51,087 bases of DNA, taken from Sphingomonas turrisvirgatae. GTDB taxonomy: Bacteria > Pseudomonadota > Alphaproteobacteria > Sphingomonadales > Sphingomonadaceae. The translations under genes and the position numbers were made by a program. Below, one piece after another: positions 1 through 8,424 of this stretch (within the stretch, counting starts at the first letter, position 1; each line of letters begins with the position of its first letter). The stretch covers positions 1 through 51,087 of the forward strand of contig NZ_MDDS01000022.1 of the NCBI RefSeq assembly GCF_001721295.1. The letters run 5' to 3'. The notes under the pieces are model-generated. The model searched no databases. It was given only the letters and a program-made list of their open reading frames with translations, and had not been told where the DNA came from.

Positions 1-22
1 GCGTTCGCCGCCGAACTTGAAC

Positions 23-54
23 AGCAACGGGCGGGGTTAACCCCGCCCGTTGCT
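23..54. terminator. Perfect 32-bp GC-rich palindrome, probable terminator
   Basis: The 32 bases form an uninterrupted inverted repeat (arms starting AGCAACGGGCGGGG, centre at 38/39, TTAA in the middle). As RNA it would make a very stable hairpin in either direction. There is no T-tract on either side, so if it is a terminator it is not of the classic U-run type. It probably ends a gene lying left of the window. A protein-binding palindrome is the alternative. Confidence 0.55.
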
Positions 55-454
55 TCACCTGCGCTCATGCGCGACAACACCGGTCGGTCTCTGGTTGCCG
101 CTGGATGAAAGGCGGGGGTCACGTCAGATCTTCGACGACTACATCGTCGCTTACATCAGGACCCTAACCAAGAGTCACCGGGTGCGGGCACTCAATCTAA
201 CGATTGTGGACGGCTTCTGCGGGGGCGGTCGTTATCTGCTCAATGGCGTGGAAGCCGACGGTTCGCCGCTACGGATGCTCGCATCCGTTGAACGTGCGAG
301 GGTGGAGGTAGCGGCGGCCCGTGCAATGGGCATCGACTTTCCCTGGACTTTCATACCAGATAGCACGTGCCAGGTTGTTGGCCGCGATCTCCCTCTCCGC
401 GGCCGTGAGCGAACTTGCCGGCTTGTTGAGATTCATCGGTCCCTCCATTGCTGA
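50..454 (+). pseudogene. N-terminal fragment of a three-Cys-motif partner (TcmP-like) protein
   Basis: The 134-codon frame carries, at about residues 26-80, a run recognisable as the start of TcmP-type proteins: an acidic/aromatic helix (IFDDYIVAYIRTL), then LTIVDGFCGGGRY, then GSPLRML. In this family that glycine-rich stretch resembles a methyltransferase motif I. After about residue 85 the similarity stops and the frame runs into unrelated sequence, so roughly three quarters of a normal TcmP is missing. TcmP proteins are known from accessory and defence-type gene neighbourhoods. No partner gene with the three-Cys motif is visible here. Start and end are formal; this is most likely a dead fragment left by a recombination event. 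Confidence 0.45.
269..436 (-). CDS. Possible 55-residue protein, truncated or spurious
   Basis: A frame too short for usual gene callers begins at an ATG (434-436) with a GGAGGG ribosome-binding site 4 bases upstream. It reads MNLNKPASSLTAAEREIAAN and ends at a TAG after 55 codons. The first 35 residues look protein-like (a polar linker, then an Ala/Glu-rich helix). The rest runs antisense through the TcmP-like fragment and looks random. I read it as the 5' end of a gene whose remainder was lost at the same junction that cut TcmP. No family was recognised. Confidence 0.25.
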   Translation of the reverse strand: MNLNKPASSLTAAEREIAANNLARAIWYESPGKVDAHCTGRRYLHPRTFNGCEHP

Positions 455-649
455 CGCAAGCTAGCGTTTATCAGGGTCCCTAGCTAGCAGGGGTTCGTTC
501 AAGGTGGAGGGGGCGCCGTCGCTGGTCCCAATTCATGCGAGATGTGGAACTTTGCGAGGCGCTGAAGTCCGAAGTCGAGCCCCTCACAACGCCTCGCTCA
601 AGACCCAGGAGCCGGCTCCCAACCTGGGGCGTTCGAACGCGGCCGACGC

Positions 650-930
650 TCACGCGGCAAGAGACATACGGTTTCTCCCGGACGCCTTTGCAGCATAGAG
701 CGCTTGGTTGGCTGCAAGGAGCCAATCCCCCGATGAGAAGCCGGGCTGGAGGGTTGCAATGCCGCCACTGACCGTGCCTCGCACGAAGCGCCCGTTGTGA
801 GCGACGGTGACATGCCGTGCAAATCTCGCTCGCACGCGATCGCAAATCGTCCTGACATCGTAGGCATCGCTCTGATGATGAATGCGAGACGGCTTGCCGG
901 AACTCTCCCCGACCCTTTCATTGCGGTGTT
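650..930 (-). pseudogene. 3' remnant of a GGDEF (diguanylate cyclase) gene
   Basis: The minus-strand frame ending at the stop at 650-652 reads VTVSGGIA-like (GTVSGGIATLQPG), then LLAANQALYAAKASGRNRM. This is the hallmark C-terminal half of a GGDEF domain (the VTVSiGiA strand and the AD.ALY.AK..GRNR helix). Upstream the similarity moves between frames. Around 895-910 another frame gives GRGEF, a decayed version of the GGDEF signature, so at least one frameshift separates the two parts. No start codon or sensory domain remains. Intact enzymes make cyclic di-GMP; this one cannot be functional. Confidence 0.6.
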
Positions 931-987
931 CGATATGCCTGCGGCGGACGACTTTGGGCGCAGCATGCCACTTTGCTGTGCCCTTCT

Positions 988-1653
988 TCAGAAGTCGGGT
1001 GGCCTCATCAGGCGCGGTGGGAGATTACCGTATTTAAGGACGGCACCGCGCTCTCGCGCCGTCTGACGGACTACTTCGAGATGTTCATCGACGAAGCGCT
1101 GTTTTAGTCCTGGAACGATCGCGTCGAAATGGATGTGATGGCAGTCGGCGAAGCCCAACGCGCGAGTAAGATAGGTGTCGAAGGCCTGCTTCAAGGCAAG
1201 CCACTGGCCGCGCTCCTCAAGCCACGGACGGGTAGCCGCCGACGTTGAAATGATCGTCAGTCGTTTCCCGCTGAGTTCGGGATTGGGCAGGTTTGCCTTC
1301 ACCTCCTCGGCCGAGAAGTTGGCGCCGAGCACGCGATCAACATACCCCTTCACGATCGCCGGCGGCATCCCGAACCAGATCGGGTAGACGAGAACCAGCA
1401 TATCGGATGAGGCGATCTGAGTAAGCGAATGGGACACGTCCCATGGCACAAGGTAGTCGGGGCCGGGCATCTCCTTCGCCTTCAGCGCTGGATCGAAACC
1501 CCGTTGATAAAGGTCGTCGACGACGGCAACCTGACCGAACTCTTCTGCTTCCTCGCACCAGGTCTTTGCAATGGCATGATTAAAGCTGTCCGCGCGAGGA
1601 TGCCCTAGCACTACCAGATGTCGGATCTCGCGGCTGGATTTGTCCTCAGTCAT
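988..1653 (-). CDS. NAD(P)H-dependent oxidoreductase, flavodoxin-like fold (quinone-reductase type)
   Basis: This 221-residue protein matches the Flavodoxin_2 family (NQO1/MdaB/KefF relatives), FMN or FAD enzymes that pass two electrons from NAD(P)H to quinones or similar acceptors in the cytoplasm. Seen directly: the flavin-phosphate loop LVVLGHPRADSFNHAIA at residues 13-29, the mid-domain signature LVYPIWFGMPPAIVKGYVDRVL near 87-108, and the ISTSAATRPW strand-loop. Length is normal for the family. The ATG has a GGAGA site in front. It lies 114 bp downstream of the Crp/Fnr regulator on the same strand, so the two may share a transcript. The exact electron acceptor cannot be told from sequence. 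Confidence 0.85.
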   Translation of the reverse strand: MTEDKSSREIRHLVVLGHPRADSFNHAIAKTWCEEAEEFGQVAVVDDLYQRGFDPALKAKEMPGPDYLVPWDVSHSLTQIASSDMLVLVYPIWFGMPPAIVKGYVDRVLGANFSAEEVKANLPNPELSGKRLTIISTSAATRPWLEERGQWLALKQAFDTYLTRALGFADCHHIHFDAIVPGLKQRFVDEHLEVVRQTARERGAVLKYGNLPPRLMRPPDF

Positions 1654-1767
1654 TGCATTCTCCTAAAAAGATGCGTGTCGGCGGTCGGGCATTACGCTTC
1701 GGCCGCCCCCGTCTTTGGGGCCGCAGCTTGGTGACAGGCCGATACGGGTTGCCCGGCATGGCTCCTC

Positions 1768-2424
1768 TCAACCGCAGACTGGATCGGCGCGCTGAGCTAG
1801 GCCCGACCGGTCGGCTATGCGGATCCGCCGGCGCCCGGCATCGACGAGTCCATCTGCCTCCCAACGGCTGATGATCCTGCTCACTGTGTGAAGCGTGGTT
1901 GCCGAGAGCTCGGCCAGCTCCTGGCGAGTAGCGGGTGTAAAGTTGGCTGGTTCGGGAGCCACTCTGAGCAACGTCCGCGCAACCCGTTGTTCCACGGGCT
2001 GCGTCGAGACCTCATGCAAACGTTGCAGCATCTCCTCATTGCGGTGCGCGATGATCTTGAGAACGCTGCTGGCGAGCCACGCGTTCTCCTGAAGCATGTT
2101 CTCGGCTCGCTCGATCGGCCAGCCTAGCGTCCTGACGTCCGTAATGGCGGTGGGGGGCGCTGGGTAAACCATCCCCCCGAAGACGGCAGCAGCGCCCGGC
2201 AGGGCGCCGGGGCCGAGCAAATGAACGGTCATTGCCGCGCCGCGGGGCGAGGTTCGCCATACTCGGACACGCCCCTCGATAATTGCTAGCAGCTGATCGG
2301 CGCGGTCTTCCTCGTAGAATAGCGTTTCGCCCGGCGCGAATGTCCGCAGCGACCCGGTGCGGTGAAGCTCCTGCAGGAGGTCTGCAGGCATGTTCTCGAA
2401 AAAAGGGCCACTCGGCTGGGACAT
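1768..2424 (-). CDS. Crp/Fnr-family transcription regulator, FixK/DNR-like (no Fe-S cysteines)
   Basis: The 218 residues form a cyclic-nucleotide-binding-type beta barrel (about 5-115, with PGETLFYEEDRADQLLAIIEGRVRV), a long dimer helix and a C-terminal winged helix-turn-helix (about 150-210, TRQELAELSATTLHTVSRIISRWE). The recognition helix carries TTLHTVSR where FNR has ETISR. It has no N-terminal cysteine cluster; the only cysteine is the next-to-last residue. It therefore should not hold an oxygen-sensing [4Fe-4S] cluster and is closer to FixK/DNR-type members. It is transcribed divergently from the cbb3 cluster with an FNR-type box in between, so it probably regulates the oxidase and itself. 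The effector is unknown. Confidence 0.85.
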   Translation of the reverse strand: MSQPSGPFFENMPADLLQELHRTGSLRTFAPGETLFYEEDRADQLLAIIEGRVRVWRTSPRGAAMTVHLLGPGALPGAAAVFGGMVYPAPPTAITDVRTLGWPIERAENMLQENAWLASSVLKIIAHRNEEMLQRLHEVSTQPVEQRVARTLLRVAPEPANFTPATRQELAELSATTLHTVSRIISRWEADGLVDAGRRRIRIADRSGLAQRADPVCG

Positions 2425-2457
2425 GCGCCCTTGTCGCCAGTGAATCGTCGCCCTTCT

Positions 2458-2471
2458 TTGACGGATATCAA
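2458..2471. promoter_or_regulatory. FNR/FixK box in the divergent promoter
   Basis: TTGAC-GGAT-ATCAA matches the FNR/FixK consensus TTGAT-N4-ATCAA at nine of ten conserved positions. It sits between the divergent Crp/Fnr-family gene (box edge 34 bases from its ATG) and the small membrane-protein gene that opens the oxidase cluster (73 bases from its ATG at 2544). It could serve both promoters. The likely binders are the FnrL at 12461-13159 and the Crp/Fnr protein encoded next door. Confidence 0.8.
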
Positions 2472-2543
2472 ATTCAGCGCGCTATATTCGTTGCAAACGT
2501 GACGCCGAAGCAGGGCCGATGCTCCTGCAAAAGAGGCGATCGT

Positions 2544-2843
2544 ATGCCGATTGGTGGGTTTGCTGCGCTCTTTGCGCTGCTAGTGCTGTCGACACTTGCA
2601 TCAGGCTATCTCGCGTTGTTTCGCGCCAATGCCATCGCACGCGACCTGGAAACGCCAGAGCGCGACATCACGCCAGGCAAGACCCGCCCGCCCGGCCAGC
2701 GTGTATCGCGGCGAGCCGGCCGCATCGCGCTGACGTGGTTCGTCCTTTCGAACATCGCGCTGGCAACCTTTCTTCTGCTCTACATCACCGGAACCATCGA
2801 TCCCGGTTGGACGCGCAACGATCCTACAGTGCAGCGGCCGTGA
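2544..2843 (+). CDS. Small membrane protein upstream of ccoN
   Basis: The 99-residue protein has two hydrophobic segments (about 4-27, FAALFALLVLSTLASGYLALF, and about 64-86, IALTWFVLSNIALATFLLLYI) joined by a charged loop (RDLETPERDITPGKTRPP), so it is probably an inner-membrane hairpin. I did not recognise a named family. The ATG at 2544 is preferred over upstream in-frame codons because the protein then starts directly with a membrane helix. It is the first gene to the right of the FNR box at 2458-2471 and ends 98 bp before ccoN. An accessory role in oxidase assembly or stability is inference from position alone. Confidence 0.6.
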   Translation: MPIGGFAALFALLVLSTLASGYLALFRANAIARDLETPERDITPGKTRPPGQRVSRRAGRIALTWFVLSNIALATFLLLYITGTIDPGWTRNDPTVQRP

Positions 2844-2855
2844 AGCGATGAAGCT

Positions 2856-2869
2856 TTGCATATCATCAA
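2856..2869. promoter_or_regulatory. Second FNR/FixK box, in front of ccoN
   Basis: TTGCA-TATC-ATCAA keeps the TTG-N8-CAA core and a perfect right half of the FNR/FixK consensus. Its right edge is 73 bases from the ccoN ATG (2942), exactly the spacing of the first box to the upstream small gene. The oxidase structural genes therefore probably have their own oxygen-regulated promoter. Confidence 0.65.
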
Positions 2870-2941
2870 CGGAGCGTGGGCGACCGATCTCTCCGGCGCG
2901 CGCCTGCACACACCCAACATTCTCCACTCTGCCGAGGCATC

Positions 2942-4600
2942 ATGGATAACACGGTTTCGAACGCCTTCGCCTGGCTGATCCTCGGCATCCTGGCTATATT
3001 TGCGGCCGCCGCAGCCGCCGACTCCGGCTTCAGTTTCCACATGGCAATCATGGCGGCGGTGGCGCTCGGGGTCGCCTTCCTAACGATGTCCCGGGGCGAT
3101 TGGTCCGAGCGCACGACCCCGACTGTTCCCGTTGGGCGCTACTATGACGAGGTCATTCGCTGGGGCGTGATCGCGACGGTCTTCTGGGGAGTGGTCGGCT
3201 TCCTGGTAGGCGTCGTTATCGCGTCGCAGCTCGCCTTCCCCGACTTGAACCTGAGTGAACATACAAATTTCGGTCGCTTACGACCTCTGCACACCTCCGC
3301 GGTCATTTTCGCGTTTGGCGGCAATGCGCTGATCGCGACCAGCTTCTACGTGGTTCAGCGCACGTGCCGCGCGCCTCTGGCATTCCCTGCGCTATCTCGC
3401 TTCGTGTTCTGGGGATACCAGCTGTTCATCGTCCTGGCGGCGACCGGCTATGTGCTCGGCATCACGCAGTCGAAAGAATACGCTGAGCCCGAGTGGTATA
3501 TCGACCTGTGGCTCACGATCGTCTGGGTCGCCTATCTCGTAGTGTTCGTGGGCACGGTCATCCGCCGTGCCGAACCGCACATCTACGTGGCGAACTGGTT
3601 CTACCTCGCGTTCATCCTGACGATCGCGATGCTGCACATCGTCAACAACTTGGCGGTGCCGGTCTCGCTGCTCGGTGCCAAGAGCTACTCGGCGTTTGCC
3701 GGGGTGCAGGATGCGCTGACCCAGTGGTGGTATGGCCACAACGCGGTGGGGTTCTTCCTGACCGCCGGCTTCCTCGCCATGATGTATTACTTCGTGCCCA
3801 AGCAGGCCGAACGGCCGATCTACAGCTACCGGCTTTCGATCATCCACTTCTGGTCGCTGATCTTCCTCTACATCTGGGCTGGCCCACACCACCTCCACTA
3901 CACTGCGCTGCCCGACTGGGCGCAGACGTTGGGAATGGTGTTCTCGGTCATGCTTTGGATGCCGAGCTGGGGCGGCATGATCAACGGCCTCATGACGCTG
4001 AACGGCGCATGGGACAAGATCCGCACCGACCCGATCATTCGCATGATGGTATTCGCGCTGGCCTTCTACGGCATGGCGACGTTCGAAGGTCCGCTCATGT
4101 CGATCAAGAGCGTCAACTCGTTGAGCCACTATACCGAGTGGACGGTAGGCCATGTTCACAGCGGCGCGCTCGGCTGGAACGGCATGATCACGTTCGGCGC
4201 CATCTACTACATGGTCCCGCGCCTGTGGGGCCGTAGCCGGCTCTATTCCCTACGGATGATCAACTGGCACTTCTGGCTCGCGACACTGGGGATCGTTCTC
4301 TACGCCTCCTCAATGTGGGTGGCGGGCATCACCCAAGGGTTGATGTGGCGCGAATATGGCGAGGACGGTTACCTCGTTTACGCCTTCGCAGAGGTGGTCG
4401 CGGCGATGAAGCCCTATTATGTGATCCGCATCGCCGGCGGCCTCCTCTATCTCGCCGGCGCGCTGGTGATGGTCTGGAACGTGTGGATGACCATCGCAGG
4501 TCGGCTGCGCGACGAGGCGCCCCTCAGCACTGCTTTCTACGACCCCGAGAAGGACCGACCGCTCGTGCCCGCTGGCCCGCGTTCGGCCGTAGCCGCCTGA
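2942..4600 (+). CDS. ccoN: cbb3-type cytochrome c oxidase catalytic subunit CcoN
   Basis: This 552-residue polytopic protein is subunit I of the high-affinity cbb3 oxidase, which reduces O2 to water at a haem b3-CuB centre and pumps protons at low oxygen. The conserved metal-ligand regions are visible: [34 protein letters not shown], the double histidine in [18 protein letters not shown], and [18 protein letters not shown] near the C-terminus. The first helix starts right after MDNTVSNAF, and the ATG at 2942 fits the family better than the in-frame codon at 2876. It opens the operon ccoNOQPGHIS, with 11 bp to ccoO, and has an FNR box upstream. Confidence 0.97.
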   Translation: MDNTVSNAFAWLILGILAIFAAAAAADSGFSFHMAIMAAVALGVAFLTMSRGDWSERTTPTVPVGRYYDEVIRWGVIATVFWGVVGFLVGVVIASQLAFPDLNLSEHTNFGRLRPLHTSAVIFAFGGNALIATSFYVVQRTCRAPLAFPALSRFVFWGYQLFIVLAATGYVLGITQSKEYAEPEWYIDLWLTIVWVAYLVVFVGTVIRRAEPHIYVANWFYLAFILTIAMLHIVNNLAVPVSLLGAKSYSAFAGVQDALTQWWYGHNAVGFFLTAGFLAMMYYFVPKQAERPIYSYRLSIIHFWSLIFLYIWAGPHHLHYTALPDWAQTLGMVFSVMLWMPSWGGMINGLMTLNGAWDKIRTDPIIRMMVFALAFYGMATFEGPLMSIKSVNSLSHYTEWTVGHVHSGALGWNGMITFGAIYYMVPRLWGRSRLYSLRMINWHFWLATLGIVLYASSMWVAGITQGLMWREYGEDGYLVYAFAEVVAAMKPYYVIRIAGGLLYLAGALVMVWNVWMTIAGRLRDEAPLSTAFYDPEKDRPLVPAGPRSAVAA

Positions 4601-4611
4601 AGGAGCGCGCC

Positions 4612-5346
4612 ATGTCCACAAAGCTCCTCGATCACAAGAAGATCGAACGCAACGTCACCTTGCTCGGCGTGCTCTCTCTGGTCGTCGTAGCGATCGGGGG
4701 CATCGTCGAGATCGCGCCGCTTTTCTGGATCGACTCGACGGTCGAGAAGGTCGAAGGCGTGCGTCCCTACACCCCGCTCGAGCAGGCTGGGCGTGACATA
4801 TACGTCCGCGAGGGCTGCTACAATTGCCACAGCCAGATGGTTCGACCGTTCCGCGATGAAGTGGAGCGGTATGGCCCTTACAGCCTCGCTGCCGAAAGTA
4901 TGTATGACCACCCGTTCCAATGGGGTTCGAAGCGGACCGGGCCCGACCTTGCTCGCGTCGGCGGCCGCTATTCGGATGAGTGGCATGTGCAGCATCTCAA
5001 GAACCCTCAATCCGTGGTTCCGGAATCGATCATGCCGCGCTACGCGTTCCTCGCACAGCGAGACCTTGCAGGATACGATGCAAAGGGGTCGCTGACGGCT
5101 CTATCGCGGGTCGGCGTTCCCTACTCGAAGGAAGACATCGAGAAGGCGGCCGCCGACATGATCCTACAGGCGACCCCGTTCTCCGACACCACCGATCTCA
5201 TGAAGCGATATCCCAAGGCGCAGGCGCGGGACTTCGACGGCGATCCGACGCGGGTCACCGAGATGGACGCGATCGTCGCCTACCTGCAGATGCTCGGCAC
5301 CCTCGTCGATTTCGAGTCCGCCAAGCCGCAGGAGCAGGCGCGATGA
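4612..5346 (+). CDS. ccoO: cbb3-type cytochrome c oxidase monohaem subunit CcoO
   Basis: This 244-residue subunit II carries electrons from CcoP to the CcoN active site on the periplasmic side. An N-terminal anchor helix (about 12-36) is followed by the c-type haem site CYNCH, in the typical context [26 protein letters not shown]. Further on are the family's [21 protein letters not shown] and a methionine in [10 protein letters not shown] that can be the sixth haem ligand. Length and order are normal. The stop codon overlaps the ATG of ccoQ. Confidence 0.97.
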   Translation: MSTKLLDHKKIERNVTLLGVLSLVVVAIGGIVEIAPLFWIDSTVEKVEGVRPYTPLEQAGRDIYVREGCYNCHSQMVRPFRDEVERYGPYSLAAESMYDHPFQWGSKRTGPDLARVGGRYSDEWHVQHLKNPQSVVPESIMPRYAFLAQRDLAGYDAKGSLTALSRVGVPYSKEDIEKAAADMILQATPFSDTTDLMKRYPKAQARDFDGDPTRVTEMDAIVAYLQMLGTLVDFESAKPQEQAR

Positions 5347-5504
5347 ACTACGACCAGCTTCGACACTTCGCGGACAGCTACGGGCTCGTGTTCATGGGCA
5401 TCGTGTTCCTCTGCTTGGTCGGTTGGACGTTCCGGCGCGGCGCTCGACGAGATCTCGATCGGGCCGCCACGATGATTTTCGATGAGGATCGCCAGGATGG
5501 CTGA
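5343..5504 (+). CDS. ccoQ: cbb3 oxidase small subunit CcoQ
   Basis: This 53-residue single-span protein follows the CcoQ pattern: a short N-terminus ([15 protein letters not shown]), one membrane helix ([15 protein letters not shown]) and a basic then acidic tail ([19 protein letters not shown]). CcoQ stabilises the association of CcoP with CcoNO. Its ATG overlaps the ccoO stop (ATGA), and its last codons overlap the start of ccoP by 8 bases, which indicates translational coupling. Confidence 0.9.
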   Translation: MNYDQLRHFADSYGLVFMGIVFLCLVGWTFRRGARRDLDRAATMIFDEDRQDG

Positions 5505-6459
5505 TGGCAAGCGGATCGATGAGGCAACCGGCACCAGCACGGTCGGTCACGAGTGGGACGGGATCGAGGAACTCGATACGCCCATGCCGCGCTGGTGGCT
5601 CTACACGCTCTATGCGACGATCGTCTTCGCGATCGCCTACTGTGTGGCGTATCCGGCCTGGCCGCTGGTCGATCGCGCAACGCACGGGGTTCTGAACTGG
5701 ACCAGTCGCTCTGCCCATGCCGAGGAGATGCGAACCGAGGGCGCGCGCCGTGCACCCACCATCGCGGCGCTCGCGCGCATACCGATTGAACGCCTTCCCG
5801 AAGACTCAAAGCTGCTCGACACCGCGGTCGCGGGCGGGGCCTCGGCGTTCAAGGTGCATTGCGTCCAATGCCATGGATCGGGCGCCCAGGGGTTCAAGGG
5901 CTACCCCAACCTGAATGATGACGACTGGCTGTGGGGTGGCGACCTGAAGGCGATTGAGCAGACGCTGCGGAACGGCATCAGGCAGCCGGGCAACGAAGAG
6001 ACCCGCACATCGATGATGCCTGCGTTCGGGCGCGACCAGATCCTCACGCCGGCGCAGATCGAGGAGGTGGTCAGCCACGTGCTGACCTTGTCCGGACGCG
6101 AGAAGCCCAGCGCTGCCTCTCGTCGCGGCGCCGCGCAGTTCGCAACCAATTGCGCCGCTTGCCACGGCGCTGGAGGAGAAGGGAACCGGACGCTTGGTGC
6201 GCCCAAGCTCACGGATGCGATCTGGCTCTATGGTGGCGATCGGGAGTCGATCCGCCAGACGATCCACAACTCGCGCAACGGCGTCATGCCGGCCTGGGGT
6301 TCTCGATTAGATCCGGTCACAATCAAGATGCTGTCCGCCTATGTGCATTCGCTAGGCGGTGGAGAAGATTTCGTTCCACCAGCGCCGAAGCCGAGCACGG
6401 CAGCGCCAAGCGCGGAGGCGGCGGCCACGGCCGCGCGAACCAAGAATGGCAAGCCCTGA
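5497..6459 (+). CDS. ccoP: cbb3-type cytochrome c oxidase dihaem subunit CcoP
   Basis: This 320-residue subunit III accepts electrons from soluble or bound cytochrome c. Visible parts are the N-terminal domain with a membrane anchor (about 30-55, PRWWLYTLYATIVFAIAYCVAYPAWP) and two cytochrome c domains with haem sites CVQCH (context FKVHCVQCHGSGAQG) and CAACH (context FATNCAACHGAGGEG). Candidate axial methionines are in SMMPAFG and GVMPAWG. The tail is Pro/Ala-rich. The ATG at 5497, shortly before the ccoQ stop, gives the usual MADG-type start. It overlaps ccoG by 14 bases. Confidence 0.96.
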   Translation: MADGKRIDEATGTSTVGHEWDGIEELDTPMPRWWLYTLYATIVFAIAYCVAYPAWPLVDRATHGVLNWTSRSAHAEEMRTEGARRAPTIAALARIPIERLPEDSKLLDTAVAGGASAFKVHCVQCHGSGAQGFKGYPNLNDDDWLWGGDLKAIEQTLRNGIRQPGNEETRTSMMPAFGRDQILTPAQIEEVVSHVLTLSGREKPSAASRRGAAQFATNCAACHGAGGEGNRTLGAPKLTDAIWLYGGDRESIRQTIHNSRNGVMPAWGSRLDPVTIKMLSAYVHSLGGGEDFVPPAPKPSTAAPSAEAAATAARTKNGKP

Positions 6460-7990
6460 CGACCTGACCGGTCCCAAGATCAAGCTCTTTGAGGCCCGGG
6501 AGAAGATCTTCCCGAAGGCCATCAGCGGGAACTATCGGCGGCTGAAGTGGGCGATCATGGCGATCACCCTCGCCATCTATTACGTGACGCCGTGGTTGCG
6601 CTGGGATCGCGGCCCCTATGCACCTGACCAGGCGGTGCTGGTCGACATAGCGAACCGTCGGTTCTTCATGTTCGCCATCGAGATCTGGCCGCACGAATTC
6701 TACTATGTGGCAGGCCTGCTCATCATGGCCGGCATCGGCCTGTTCCTCGTGACGTCCTCCGTAGGCCGTGCCTGGTGTGGCTATGCCTGTCCGCAGACAG
6801 TCTGGACCGACCTGTTTCTGCACGTTGAGCGGCTGATCGATGGTGATCGCAATGCGCAGATACGTCTTCAGCGGGCGCCATGGACCGCCGGCAAGGTCGC
6901 CAAGCGTGTCACCAAACATGGCATATGGCTCTTGATCGCAGTCGCAACCGGCGGCGCCTGGATCTTCTACTTTGCCGACGCGCCCACCCTCGCGCGCCAG
7001 CTGTTTGCCGGCGACGCGCCGTTCGTAGCCTATGCCACGGTCGCCATTCTCACGGCGACCACCTATGTGCTCGGCGGCCTAATGCGCGAACAGTTTTGCA
7101 TCTACGCCTGCCCCTGGCCACGTATTCAAGGCGCGATGCTCGACGAGAAGTCGCTGATCGTGACCTACAAATATTGGCGCGGCGAGCCACGGACGCACGG
7201 GACGAAACGGGCGGGTGAAGCTGCCCGCCGCCCGGAAACCGACCATGGCGGCGATCCACAGCCGGGCGTGCCATCGCTCGAACCGATCGACGTTGCTGCG
7301 CAGATGACCGCACGGATCGGCGACTGCATCGACTGCAATGCCTGCGTGTCGGTATGTCCAACAGGGATCGATATTCGCGAGGGATCGCAAATCGGGTGCA
7401 TCACCTGTGGCCTGTGCATCGATGCCTGCGACGAGATCATGGATAAGATTGGGAGGCCGCCGCGGCTGATCGGTTATTCGACGGTTGCGGATGAATTTGC
7501 AGCCGCCGAGGGACGCCCGACCGAGAGCGTCGCGCGTCGGCTCTTCCGCCCTCGAACGATCGTCTACTTTCTCATTTGGGGTTCGATCGGCCTCGCCATG
7601 CTGTTCGCGCTGGGCACACGTCAGCGGCTCGACCTCTCCGTCAGTCAGAATCGGAACCCCGTCTATGTGCGACTGTCCGATGGGAGCGTTCGCAACGCGT
7701 TCGAGCTGAAGGTCCGCAACATGCAGAGCCGGCCACGCGAGGTCGAAGTTTCGGTCAGTGGGGTGCCTGGTGCGGTGATCTGGTCTGCGAATGGCAGCAG
7801 GGCGAACGGCGCAAGCACATTGCGTATGAACCTGCCGGCCGACCAGGTCGCCAAGACCAGACTGTTCCTGGCAGCTCCGGAGGCGGGGCCGGCGCGAAGC
7901 GAGCTGACCTTCTCCGTCCGAGCACTCGACGCAGAGGGAGGACAGGCCAGCCAGACCAGCTTCTTCGAACGACCTGAGGCAGGGCAATGA
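6446..7990 (+). CDS. ccoG: Polyferredoxin CcoG/FixG, cbb3 oxidase assembly
   Basis: This 514-residue membrane protein has several transmembrane helices. It has two membrane-flanking cysteine motifs (CGYACPQTVW and CIYACPWPRIQG) and a cytoplasmic 2x[4Fe-4S] ferredoxin-like domain (CIDCNACVSVCPTGIDIR, then CITCGLCIDACDEIMDKIG). The C-terminal domain is the Ig-like FixG_C. CcoG is a cupric reductase that supplies Cu(I) for the CuB site of the oxidase. Start at 6446 (MASPDDLTG) is chosen because the upstream in-frame extension is Arg-rich antisense-like sequence over the ccoP tail. Confidence 0.95.
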   Translation: MASPDDLTGPKIKLFEAREKIFPKAISGNYRRLKWAIMAITLAIYYVTPWLRWDRGPYAPDQAVLVDIANRRFFMFAIEIWPHEFYYVAGLLIMAGIGLFLVTSSVGRAWCGYACPQTVWTDLFLHVERLIDGDRNAQIRLQRAPWTAGKVAKRVTKHGIWLLIAVATGGAWIFYFADAPTLARQLFAGDAPFVAYATVAILTATTYVLGGLMREQFCIYACPWPRIQGAMLDEKSLIVTYKYWRGEPRTHGTKRAGEAARRPETDHGGDPQPGVPSLEPIDVAAQMTARIGDCIDCNACVSVCPTGIDIREGSQIGCITCGLCIDACDEIMDKIGRPPRLIGYSTVADEFAAAEGRPTESVARRLFRPRTIVYFLIWGSIGLAMLFALGTRQRLDLSVSQNRNPVYVRLSDGSVRNAFELKVRNMQSRPREVEVSVSGVPGAVIWSANGSRANGASTLRMNLPADQVAKTRLFLAAPEAGPARSELTFSVRALDAEGGQASQTSFFERPEAGQ

Positions 7991-8424
7991 CGCACCGATT
8001 TACCGGATGGCACATGCTCGCCGCGATGCTGCTGATGTTCGGCACGATCATTACCGTCAACGTCGTGATGGCGAGCGTCGCGGTGTCGACATTCGGTGGT
8101 CGCGTGGTCGACAACAGTTATGTTGCGAGCCAGCGCTTTAACGGCTGGCTAGCGCAGGCGCGGGCACAGGATGCGCTCGGCTGGACAATCGAGTTGTCGC
8201 GCTCGAAAGGGGGGCGGCTCGAACTGCGAACCAATGCCCCAGCTGGCGCGGTCGTCACGGGTATCGCCGAGCACCCATTAGGACGTGAAGAGAGCCGAGC
8301 GCTCCGTTTCACCGGCAACAATGGCTTGTTCAGCGCCGGAGCGCCCCCGGGTCGATGGCTCATCAAGCTGGAGGTGAAGCACGGCATCCACGTAGCCAGA
8401 TACGTGCGCGAGATTCGCGCATGA
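7987..8424 (+). CDS. ccoH: CcoH/FixH, cbb3 oxidase assembly protein
   Basis: This 145-residue protein matches the FixH family: one N-terminal membrane helix (WHMLAAMLLMFGTIITVNVVMA) followed by VSTFGGRVVDNSYVASQRFNGWLAQARAQ and a periplasmic beta-rich domain ending WLIKLEVKHG. FixH interacts with the oxidase during assembly. Its ATG overlaps the ccoG stop and its stop overlaps the ccoI start (ATGA both times), so the genes are tightly coupled. Confidence 0.94.
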   Translation: MTHRFTGWHMLAAMLLMFGTIITVNVVMASVAVSTFGGRVVDNSYVASQRFNGWLAQARAQDALGWTIELSRSKGGRLELRTNAPAGAVVTGIAEHPLGREESRALRFTGNNGLFSAGAPPGRWLIKLEVKHGIHVARYVREIRA

